From: JAWLCA01 sp050485905
Lineage (GTDB): Bacteria > Pseudomonadota > Alphaproteobacteria > Rhodobacterales > Rhodobacteraceae
Direction of reading: 5' to 3'
Length of the DNA stretch: 43,312 bases
NCBI GenBank assembly: GCA_050485905.1
Contig: JBJHCH010000014.1
Location: forward strand, 1 to 43,312
Shown: piece by piece, positions 36,373 through 43,312 of the stretch
Numbering within the stretch: position 1 is the first letter of the stretch
Layout: each line of letters opens with the position of its first letter
The notes under the pieces: model-generated
Databases searched by the model: none
Told to the model about the DNA's origin: nothing
What the model saw: the letters and a program-made list of their open reading frames with translations, nothing else
Position numbers and translations under genes: made by a program

Positions 36373-38547
36373 TCAGTCGGATGCGTGGGCAAGCTTGGGC
36401 ACGTCCTTTGCCCCAGCCGTGCCACGGCCCGAAAGTGACGGGTTCTCCATGAAGAAACGATGGCAATTGAACATGTCAGCACCGTCTTCGGGTAAATGGC
36501 GGATGAAGTTGCCATCAGGCAGTAGCACCCAGCTTTGCGCCTCATCGGCAAGGTTGGCGGCCATGATCTGGTTGACAATCTGCGCCTTCACCGTGTCGTT
36601 GTGGATCTCGACCAGCGTTTCGACCCGCCGCGACAGGTTACGTCCCATCCAGTCGGCGGAGGAGATGAAGACACGTGCCCGTTTGGACGGCAGGCCGTTG
36701 CCGTTGCCGAAGCAGACGATGCGCGAATGCTCCAGAAACCGACCGACGATGGATTTGACCCGGATGGTCTCGCTCAACCCCTTCACCCCGGGGCGGATGC
36801 CGCAAATGCCGCGGATCACCAGATGGATACGCACCCCCGCCTGGCTGGCCGCATAGAGCGCGTCGATCACCTCGGGCTCGATCAGGCTGTTCATCTTTGC
36901 CCAGATCTCGGCCGGCTTGCCCGCCCTGGCGAGGTCCGCCTCGCGCGCGATCAGTTCCAGAAGTCGCGACTTAAGGTTGATGGGTGAAATCGCGAGGTTC
37001 TCCAGCCCCTCGGGCAAGGCGTAGCCCGACAGGTAATTGAAGACCTTGGTCGCATCGCGTCCCAGTGCCGGGTCGCAGGTGAAGAGCGACAGGTCTGTGT
37101 AGATACGCGCCGTGATCGGGTGGTAGTTGCCGGTGCCGTAGTGGGTGTAGGTCACCAGACTCTCGCCTTCGCGCCGCACCACGGTCGAGATCTTGGCGTG
37201 AGTCTTGTAGTTCATGAAGCCGTAGACGACATGCGCACCCGCGCGCTCCAGTCGCCGCGACTGGCGGATGTTGGCCGCCTCGTCGAATCGCGCCTTCAGT
37301 TCCACCAGTGCCGTGACGGACTTGCCGGCCTCAGCGGCTTCGCACAGCGCCTCGACGATGGGGCTGTCGCGGCTGGTGCGATAGAGTGTCTGCTTGATCG
37401 CCAGCACATTCGGATCGCGGGCGGCCTGCTGCAGGAAGCGTATCACCATGTCGAAGGTCTCGTAAGGGTGATGCAGCAGCATGTCCTTCTGCTTGATCGC
37501 GGCGAACATGTCGCCGTCGTGATCCTGCACCCGTTCGGGCACGCGCGGGGTAAAGGTGGGCCATTGCAGGTCACGTCGGCCGTCGAGCACGAGTTCCTTC
37601 AGATCCGCCATGCCCAGAAGCCCGCGCACCTCGATCACCTCGTCCGGGGTCACGTCCAGTTCGTCCATGATCAGGGCGCGCAGCACCGGCGGTGCGCCAG
37701 CCGAGATCTTCAGCCGGATCACCTCGCCCCGACGTCGGCGCTTCAGAGCAACCTCGAACTCGCGCACCAGATCCTCGGCCTCGTCCTCCACCTCCAGATC
37801 GCTGTCGCGCAGGACACGAAAGGTACAGTGCCCGCGCTCGCTATAGCCAGGGAACAGCTTGTCGAGATGCAGCAGCAGGTGCTCCTCCAGCGGCAGGAAG
37901 CGGTACTCGCCGGGACGGCCAGGCAGTGCGATGAAACGGTCCACCTGCTGCGGAATTGGCAGAAGCGCCTTCAACTGCCGCCGGTCGCCGCGGCGTTCCA
38001 GTTCCAGAGCCAGACAGAAGCCGGTGTTGGGGATGAAGGGGAACGGATGCGCCGGGTCGATGGCGAGTGGTGAGAGCACCGGAAAGACCCGCGACAGAAA
38101 GTGCTCATCCAGATGTCGCAAGTCGCGCTTGGTCAGCTTGGCGCGGGTCAGGAGCGTAATTCGCTCTGCCTCCATCAGCTTCTTCAGCTTGTTCCAGACG
38201 GTCTGCTGCATCGCCATCAGTCGGCGCGCGGTTTCATTTATGAGCACCAGTTGCTCGGCCGGGGTGCGGCCGTCGTCGCCCGGGTTTGTGTTCCCTGCGC
38301 GGGCCAGTTCGCGCAGACCAGCCACCCGCACGGTGTAGAACTCGTCTAGGTTGGTGGCAGATATCGACAGGAACCGAAGCCGCTCAAGCAGCGGCACACG
38401 CGGGTTCGTCGCCTCCTCCAGCACCCGCAGGTTGAAGGCGAGCCACGACAGTTCCCGATTGAAGAACCGCGCTGGCCCTGCGTGGTCAACCTCGGGCAGC
38501 TCGACCGGTGCAGCGAAAGGGGCCTTCAGGAAATCTGCCTGTGTCAT
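36373..38547 (-). CDS. ppk: Polyphosphate kinase 1
   Basis: A 724-residue enzyme that polymerises the gamma phosphate of ATP into polyphosphate. It has the PPK1 N-terminal domain (FFNRELSWLAFNLRVLEEA), a head domain, and two phospholipase-D-like domains. HAKISTVVRR and the YTHYGTGNYHPITARIYTDL block contain the family's catalytic and substrate-binding histidines. The start is ATG 38547 with AGCGGG upstream; an in-frame extension into hdaA is rejected. The order perM-hdaA-ppk-ppx on one strand is common in Rhodobacterales. Confidence 0.95.
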   Translation of the reverse strand: MTQADFLKAPFAAPVELPEVDHAGPARFFNRELSWLAFNLRVLEEATNPRVPLLERLRFLSISATNLDEFYTVRVAGLRELARAGNTNPGDDGRTPAEQLVLINETARRLMAMQQTVWNKLKKLMEAERITLLTRAKLTKRDLRHLDEHFLSRVFPVLSPLAIDPAHPFPFIPNTGFCLALELERRGDRRQLKALLPIPQQVDRFIALPGRPGEYRFLPLEEHLLLHLDKLFPGYSERGHCTFRVLRDSDLEVEDEAEDLVREFEVALKRRRRGEVIRLKISAGAPPVLRALIMDELDVTPDEVIEVRGLLGMADLKELVLDGRRDLQWPTFTPRVPERVQDHDGDMFAAIKQKDMLLHHPYETFDMVIRFLQQAARDPNVLAIKQTLYRTSRDSPIVEALCEAAEAGKSVTALVELKARFDEAANIRQSRRLERAGAHVVYGFMNYKTHAKISTVVRREGESLVTYTHYGTGNYHPITARIYTDLSLFTCDPALGRDATKVFNYLSGYALPEGLENLAISPINLKSRLLELIAREADLARAGKPAEIWAKMNSLIEPEVIDALYAASQAGVRIHLVIRGICGIRPGVKGLSETIRVKSIVGRFLEHSRIVCFGNGNGLPSKRARVFISSADWMGRNLSRRVETLVEIHNDTVKAQIVNQIMAANLADEAQSWVLLPDGNFIRHLPEDGADMFNCHRFFMENPSLSGRGTAGAKDVPKLAHASD

Positions 38548-38587
38548 GTCCCGCTTATGCGAATTGGTTATGACGTTTCGATGACCA

Positions 38588-39265
38588 CTATCGCGCGGCT
38601 TCGTCGTCGCTGTCCAGCACGGCCGCTGCAAGCGAGGGGGTCACCTTTCTCCGTTCGGCGAGTGCGCGGTGGTCCAGCCGCGCCACAATATGCGCGGCGG
38701 CGGCGAGCGAGCGGTCCATCCGTCCGACGAGGTAGGCGATCAGCTTTGGCGAGACCGCGATCTGCCGGTCGGCGAAATGTTTGACCAGTACCGCGGACAG
38801 CAGCGCATCGTCCGGCAGATCGAGCCCCGCAACAGGTGCGGCCTGCATCCGACTGGCAAGGTCGGGCAGGACGAGCGGCCAGTTGGACGGGGCAGAGCGC
38901 GCGGTGAGCAGCAATCGCCCACCCTGAGCGAGCAAGAGGTTGTGCATATGAAACAGCGCGGTTTCGGCTGCGGGCGGGATACGGTCGGCATCCTCAATCA
39001 CCACCGGCCCCGCAGCCAGCGTCTCCACCTGATCAGGGTGCAGCGTTTGCGCCGACTGGATCGTGGCGCCAGTGTCGGCCGCCCAGACATGGGCAAGGTG
39101 GGTCTTGCCCGATCCCTCTGGCCCGACCAGCGCCATGCGTCCACCTGGCCAGTTCTGCCAGTCATCTACCGTTGCCAGCGCCAGCGCATTCGGGGCAGCA
39201 ACAAAGAAGTCGTCACGCCCCAGCGCGGCCCGTACGGGCAGATCAAGGGCAAGTTGCCGCGCCAT
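38588..39265 (-). CDS. hdaA: HdaA, regulatory inactivator of DnaA
   Basis: 225 residues, an AAA+ protein resembling DnaA domain III without the DNA-binding domain. MARQLALDLPVRAALGRDDF includes the QLALDLP clamp-binding motif at the extreme N-terminus, by which Hda-type proteins bind the DNA polymerase sliding clamp. Walker A is GPEGSGKTHLAHVWA, and VVIEDADRI is the Walker B region. It promotes ATP hydrolysis on DnaA after initiation. It begins three bases after the perM stop and is followed by ppk. Confidence 0.92.
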   Translation of the reverse strand: MARQLALDLPVRAALGRDDFFVAAPNALALATVDDWQNWPGGRMALVGPEGSGKTHLAHVWAADTGATIQSAQTLHPDQVETLAAGPVVIEDADRIPPAAETALFHMHNLLLAQGGRLLLTARSAPSNWPLVLPDLASRMQAAPVAGLDLPDDALLSAVLVKHFADRQIAVSPKLIAYLVGRMDRSLAAAAHIVARLDHRALAERRKVTPSLAAAVLDSDDEAAR

Positions 39266-39268
39266 CGC

Positions 39269-40348
39269 CTAGTCCCTGTCGTCGCTGCCGACAGGATGGT
39301 CGAGACCTCGGTAGAGTCGGCTGTTTGCATACTGCGTCGTCGCGAAGCGTGTCAGCACACCGATCGCCGCGGCGACCGGCACCGCGACCAGCATGCCCAC
39401 GAAGCCGAACAGCGACCCAAAGGCGGAGAGCGCGAATAACAGCCATACCGGATGCAGCCCGACCGAGCCGCCCACAAGCTTTGGCACAAGGAAGTTGCCC
39501 TCAAGGATCTGGCCAACGACGAAGATACCGACGACCAGCCCGATCATCAGCGGCTGGCCCCAGAACTGGAACAGAGCCAATCCGATCGCCAGCGCGCCGC
39601 CCACGATTGCCCCGATATAGGGAATGAACGAGATCAGCCCCGCTGTGACACCGACCACCAGCCCATACTGCAATCCGGCGAGCATCAGGGCGACCGAGTA
39701 GTAGATCGCCAGAATACCGCACACCGTCAGCTGCCCGCGCACGAACCCGGCGAGTGCCGCGTCGATCTCCCACGCTAGCCGGCGGATCGTCGGGGCATGG
39801 TCGCGGGGTAGCAACTCGTCGATCCGCGCGATCATCTTGTCCCAGTCGAGCAGAAGATAGAATGCGACCACCGGGGCCACGACGATGAAGACGACAAAGC
39901 TGACCACACCCATGGCCGAGGAGAGCAGAGTCTCGACAAGCTCTATTCCCCGTGACTGTATCGTCTCTCCAAGGCCAGAAAGCGATTGTCGCAACTGGCT
40001 TTCACTATCCAGCACATCGGGAAACCGCTCTGAAAGAAACGCTTGCAGGCGGCTCAGGATCTCTGGTGCGGCGTTGATCAGTGCGATGGCCTGTTCGACG
40101 ACTGTCGGCACGATCAGCAGCAGGGCGAACACGAAAATCAGGATGACGCCAAGCGCCACGAGCGTCGTGGCGAGGACGCGGTTGAGGCCAAGCCTTTGCA
40201 GGCGATCAGCCAGTGGATCGAGGAAATAGGCAATCGCCGCGCCGACGAGGAAGGGCAGGATGACATTCCCCATCGACCAGAGCACCAGCAGAAACACCGC
40301 TGCCGCGATGCCCCAGTAAGTGATTTGCTCCCTGACGGGCAGGCCCAT
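39269..40348 (-). CDS. AI-2E (PerM) family membrane transporter
   Basis: 359 residues with about seven or eight membrane segments. The family is recognised by WSMGNVILPFLVGAAIAYFL near the start and by LIGLVVGIFVVGQILEGNFL then VPKLVGGSVGLHPVW near the end. Members include TqsA and PerM, with reported roles from autoinducer-2 export to ion antiport, so the substrate is open. It heads the minus-strand series and diverges from proS across a 126-base gap that must hold both promoters. Confidence 0.9.
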   Translation of the reverse strand: MGLPVREQITYWGIAAAVFLLVLWSMGNVILPFLVGAAIAYFLDPLADRLQRLGLNRVLATTLVALGVILIFVFALLLIVPTVVEQAIALINAAPEILSRLQAFLSERFPDVLDSESQLRQSLSGLGETIQSRGIELVETLLSSAMGVVSFVVFIVVAPVVAFYLLLDWDKMIARIDELLPRDHAPTIRRLAWEIDAALAGFVRGQLTVCGILAIYYSVALMLAGLQYGLVVGVTAGLISFIPYIGAIVGGALAIGLALFQFWGQPLMIGLVVGIFVVGQILEGNFLVPKLVGGSVGLHPVWLLFALSAFGSLFGFVGMLVAVPVAAAIGVLTRFATTQYANSRLYRGLDHPVGSDDRD

Positions 40349-40474
40349 TCTTCACCCGGTGATCTGACCCCCCGTCTTGGCGCAAGGGGCGGCACCGCGC
40401 AAGCCCGCGCTCTCTTGTTCCGCCGGGCGGGATGGCATAGGTCAGTCGCGTTCTGCCCGATGAAAAGGCCTGCC

Positions 40475-41812
40475 ATGCGTCTGTCCCGTTATTTCCTGCC
40501 CGTGCTGAAGGAAAACCCGGCCGAGGCGCAGATCGTCAGTCACCGGCTGATGCTAAGGGCTGGCATGATCCGGCAGCAGGCGGCGGGGATCTATTCCTGG
40601 CTGCCGCTGGGCTATCGCGTGCTGCGGCGGATCGAGCAGATCGTGCATGAGGAGCAGCAGCGAGCCGGGCATATCCCGCTGCTGATGCCCACCTTGCAGC
40701 CCGCGGACCTGTGGCGTGAAAGCGGGCGCTACGACGACTACGGGCAGGAGATGCTGCGCATCACCGACCGGCACAAGCGCGACCTGCTGTACGGGCCGAC
40801 GAACGAGGAGATGATCACCGACATCTTCCGCGCCCATGTCGGCAGCTACAAGGAACTGCCGCTGACGCTCTATCACATCCAGTGGAAATTCCGCGACGAG
40901 ATCCGGCCGCGGTTCGGCGTCATGCGGGGGCGTGAGTTCCTGATGAAGGACGGCTACAATTTCGACGTGGATAAGGAGGCGGCGCTGCACGCCTACAACC
41001 GCCACATGGTCAGCTACCTGCGCACCTATGAGCGGATGGGGCTGCAGGCGATCCCGATGCGGGCGGCATCCGGCCCCATCGGCGGGGACAATACGCATGA
41101 GTTTCTGGTGCTGGCCTCCACCGGCGAGTCCGAGGTCTTCTATGACAGCGCGATCACCGATCTGAAGTTCGGCGAGCGGGTGGTGGACTATGATGATCGC
41201 GAGGAATGTGCGGCCATCGTCAAGGAATGGACGACGCCCTATGCCCGCACCGACGAGACCCATGATGCTGCGGTCTTCGATGCCATCCCCGAGGATCGGC
41301 GCCGGACGTCGCGCGGGATCGAGGTGGGGCAGATCTTCTATTTCGGGACCAAGTATTCCGAGCCGATGGGGGCCACGGTCGTCAACGACAAGGGCGAGCG
41401 GGTGCCGGTTCACATGGGGTCGCACGGGATCGGGGTGAGCCGGTTGCTGGGCGCGATCATCGAGGCCAGCCATGACGACAGGGGGATCATCTGGCCCGAG
41501 GGGGTGACGCCCTATCCGGTGGGGATCGTGAACCTGAAGCAGGGGGATGTGGCGACCGACAATGCTTGCGAGGCGATCTACAAGGCGCTGGCCGACAAGG
41601 GGCTGGAGGCGCTTTATGACGACCGGGACGAGCGGGCGGGGGCGAAGTTTGCCACGATGGATCTGATCGGGCTGCCCTGGCGGATCACCGTGGGGCCGCG
41701 GGGGCTGACCACCGGCAAGGTCGAGCTTACGAGCCGGCGGACGGGCGAGTCGGAGGAGATGAGCCCGGAGGCGGCGGTGGCGCGGGTTGCGGCGATCTAT
41801 GAGGGGATCTAG
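40475..41812 (+). CDS. proS: Prolyl-tRNA synthetase, short alphaproteobacterial type
   Basis: A 445-residue class II synthetase that charges tRNA-Pro. Motif 2 region FRDEIRPRFGVMRGREFLMKD and the TLQPADLWRESGRYDDYGQEM block fit the bacterial-type ProS lacking the editing insertion, as found in alphaproteobacteria. GSHGIGVSRLLGAIIE is motif 3, and the anticodon-binding domain follows (YPVGIVNLKQGDVATDNACE). ATG 40475 has AAAAGG upstream; ATG 40460 is an alternative. A copy of element A begins five bases after its stop. Confidence 0.95.
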   Translation: MRLSRYFLPVLKENPAEAQIVSHRLMLRAGMIRQQAAGIYSWLPLGYRVLRRIEQIVHEEQQRAGHIPLLMPTLQPADLWRESGRYDDYGQEMLRITDRHKRDLLYGPTNEEMITDIFRAHVGSYKELPLTLYHIQWKFRDEIRPRFGVMRGREFLMKDGYNFDVDKEAALHAYNRHMVSYLRTYERMGLQAIPMRAASGPIGGDNTHEFLVLASTGESEVFYDSAITDLKFGERVVDYDDREECAAIVKEWTTPYARTDETHDAAVFDAIPEDRRRTSRGIEVGQIFYFGTKYSEPMGATVVNDKGERVPVHMGSHGIGVSRLLGAIIEASHDDRGIIWPEGVTPYPVGIVNLKQGDVATDNACEAIYKALADKGLEALYDDRDERAGAKFATMDLIGLPWRITVGPRGLTTGKVELTSRRTGESEEMSPEAAVARVAAIYEGI

Positions 41813-41817
41813 GCCGA

Positions 41818-41882
41818 TGTGCACGCGTGCACAATAATTCAAGCCATTGAAATAAAGCGAAATCCCATTTTTTGTTAACCTG
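41818..41882 (+). repeat. Intergenic element A, copy 2 (after proS)
   Basis: It begins five bases after the proS stop with a perfect 16-bp palindrome TGTGCACGCGTGCACA (41818-41833), then AATAATTCAAGCCATTGAA, then CCATTTTTTGTTAACCTG. From 41824 to 41882 it aligns without gaps to minus-strand 4443-4385. The central CACGCGTG is shared, while the next two base pairs of the palindrome differ on both arms (CT/AG in copy 1, TG/CA here), preserving the dyad. It has the same orientation relative to the upstream gene as copy 1. Confidence 0.75.
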
Positions 41883-42190
41883 CACTTCACACTTTTCGCG
41901 GCCTTGGCGACAGGGTCTGCGCGGTCTCTCGCTTGGCTTTGGGCGTCCCTGTTCCACCCCATTTACCACCCTTGAACAGATGATCGCCTGACGCGGTCGC
42001 CCGCCCCGTGCCCGGACGCGAGTGCGGGGCCGGGCAACACTTTCGGTTGAGTGCTTGGGCGATTTGCCGCGCATCAAAACCATTTAAACTTGTTCATTTT
42101 CTGGCCCGCCGCGACAGTGGTTTCCCTGCCGGTTCGGGTGGTTCGAGCCAGCGAGGCGGTCTGTTTGATCCAGGGAAGGGGAGGAAGCCG
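41883..42190. other. Gene-free stretch upstream of the SGNH hydrolase gene
   Basis: No credible coding region, tRNA or insertion sequence is seen in these 308 bases. It holds a 29-bp element at 41950-41978 (TGTTC and GAACA arms enclosing two CCACCC blocks), a GC-rich foldable segment near 42008-42035, and an AT-rich stretch CCATTTAAACTTGTTCATTTT at about 42079-42099 that may carry the promoter of the next gene. GGGGAGGAAG (42179-42188) is that gene's ribosome site. Confidence 0.5.
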
Positions 42191-43312
42191 ATGCAACCTG
42201 AACGCGACGCGCGGACGGGCGACAAAGAAATACAACCAAGACGGCGGGTGAGGATGCTGCCGGTTCTGGCCGTGGCCGGGCTGTTGCCGGCGATGGCGCA
42301 GGCGGCGCCGATCGACGTTCTGTTCGTCGGCAACAGCTACAGTTTCGGGCACCACAACCCGGTGATGAACTACAACGCCGAGAATGTGACCGACCTTACC
42401 TCGCCCGAGCGCGGGGGAAACTTCACCGATACGACCGGCAGCAACCCCTATCAGCACCATCCCTGGGGCGGCGTCGCGGGCATATTCAAGCAACTCACCG
42501 ATCAGGCCGGCCTGAACTACAATGTATTTCTTTCGGCGCGCAGCGCGGCGTCGCTTCGGGGGCATTTCCTGAACACCAATCCGGCGAACTGGGATCTGCG
42601 GGGCAATATCGGGCTGCAGTCCTGGGACAAGGTGGTGCTGCAGGAGCAAAGCTCGGAGCCGCTGGCGAACCGGGTCAACGAGTTCGGCAATGCAATCGGC
42701 TCGGTCCCCGAGTATCTCTACCAGTTCTCGAACATCATCGAGAACTACGTCCGCTCGGCTGACCCGATCGGGCCGATCCATTATCGCGATGCCTTTCCGG
42801 GTGACACCATTGAAGAACGTCAGGCGGCCTGCGTTGCTGCCGGGATCTCCTCGGTGACATGCAACATCAATCGCGGGGAGTTCGACAACCCCAACGCCAA
42901 CCCTGACGCCGAGATCTATCTCTATCAGACATGGGCGCGGCCGAACCTTGTCCACGGCGCATTCGAGACAGTGCGCGACGATACCGACGGCAGCATCACC
43001 TGGACCGACGAGCTGTCGCAGAACACCCATTACGACAGCCTGCAGGAGATGGCGGACGAGTTGCGGGCGAGTTTCCTGTTCGCCTATGACAACGCGGCGC
43101 TTGATGGCAGCGGCGGGTTCGACGGTATCGCGCCGGTGGGCGACGCCTTCATGCGGGCCATAGAGATGGGCGTGGCCACGGGTGACTTCTGGGCGACGGA
43201 CCCGGATGACGGGCTGTTGAACCTGTGGTTCGACGATGGCACCCATGCCAGCACCTATGGATCATACCTGAGCGCGCTTGTGCTGTTCGGAACCATGACC
43301 GGGCTGGACCCG
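42191..43312 (+). CDS. Secreted SGNH-type hydrolase-like protein, 3' truncated by the window
   Basis: 374 codons are visible and the frame is open to the window end. After a basic N-region (RRRVR) a signal peptide MLPVLAVAGLLPAMAQAAP directs export. The mature start IDVLFVGNSYSFG carries the GNS serine motif of SGNH/DUF4886-like hydrolases; VVLQEQSSEPL is a middle block, and DDGTHASTYGSYLSALVLFG supplies the Asp-x-x-His of the catalytic triad. Likely an esterase on polysaccharide or glycan substrates (inferred). The start ATG 42191 has GGGGAGGAAG upstream; ATG 42254 would give a shorter signal. A VPLPA/PEP-CTERM sorting tail is possible beyond the edge. Confidence 0.75.
   Translation, partial: MQPERDARTGDKEIQPRRRVRMLPVLAVAGLLPAMAQAAPIDVLFVGNSYSFGHHNPVMNYNAENVTDLTSPERGGNFTDTTGSNPYQHHPWGGVAGIFKQLTDQAGLNYNVFLSARSAASLRGHFLNTNPANWDLRGNIGLQSWDKVVLQEQSSEPLANRVNEFGNAIGSVPEYLYQFSNIIENYVRSADPIGPIHYRDAFPGDTIEERQAACVAAGISSVTCNINRGEFDNPNANPDAEIYLYQTWARPNLVHGAFETVRDDTDGSITWTDELSQNTHYDSLQEMADELRASFLFAYDNAALDGSGGFDGIAPVGDAFMRAIEMGVATGDFWATDPDDGLLNLWFDDGTHASTYGSYLSALVLFGTMTGLDP

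Noticed and set aside
41727..42083. 118-codon minus-strand frame containing QVNKKWDFALFQWLELL, echoed by QVNKKDDIVCFQRLEILL on the plus strand near 4385
   Set aside because: The protein similarity simply reflects element A in a shared open frame; the flanks differ completely and the start of each lies in unrelated sequence.
42120..42160. tRNA-like T-arm (GGTTCGAGCC)
   Set aside because: No matching acceptor, D or anticodon arms can be placed around it.

Overview
The window reads as chromosome of a GC-rich alphaproteobacterium of the order Rhodobacterales (Rhodobacteraceae-like). The basis is gene content and order: a petC end, copA/cueR, DUF484-xerC, a Pcs-type phosphatidylcholine synthase, yajC, secDF with a Mth938-like gene, ccmABCDG, and perM-hdaA-ppk-ppx. 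Genus cannot be fixed from the sequence alone. No rRNA, tRNA, transposase, phage gene or CRISPR array was found. Almost all of the sequence is coding.

Layout. 1-4460: 3' end of cytochrome c1, a copper-efflux unit (copA then cueR, minus strand, with a MerR-type promoter) and msrA. 4460-9835: priA (minus), then fsa/tal, DUF484, xerC and pcs (plus). 9836-12322: a BrnA-like protein with a low-complexity extension, tail to tail with a membrane-anchored pentapeptide-repeat protein; this is the most accessory-looking part. 12323-15856: yajC-secD-secF-Mth938. 15857-16144: a highly structured gap. 16145-18891: cytochrome c maturation genes ccmA, B, C, D, G. 19030-24533: an SDR dehydrogenase, aconitase (minus), a DUF1223 protein and an LpxL-like acyltransferase. 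24613-27457: a stand-alone FliG-like gene, a very small exported Cys-containing protein, and purB. 27538-27924: a guanidine-II (mini-ykkC) riboswitch and the SMR guanidinium exporter it should control. 27925-28176: a repeat-rich gap. 28177-31356: moaA, a lipoprotein and an acyl-CoA synthetase. 31412-40348: a long minus-strand series (perM, hdaA, ppk, ppx, a doubtful small ORF, GNAT, TerB/J-domain protein, EEP nuclease, small periplasmic protein, cytochrome c). 40475-43312: proS and the 5' part of a secreted SGNH-type hydrolase.

How genes fit together. CopA and CueR form a copper response. YajC/SecDF assists Sec export. CcmABCDG moves haem and reductant for c-type cytochromes, two of which lie in the window (cytochrome c1 and a small lipoprotein-like one). 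Ppk and Ppx make and degrade polyphosphate or (p)ppGpp-linked substrates. HdaA restrains DnaA.

The least-explained signals are non-coding. A ~60-nt element with a co-varying CACGCGTG-centred palindrome lies just after the stop codons of priA and proS. A 43-bp element with co-varying terminal inverted repeats and three 11-bp phased units lies after pcs and between gdx and moaA. A 16-bp-period array of GGTATATACC palindromes follows gdx. These came from reading the sequence by eye, so genome-wide counts and functions remain open.
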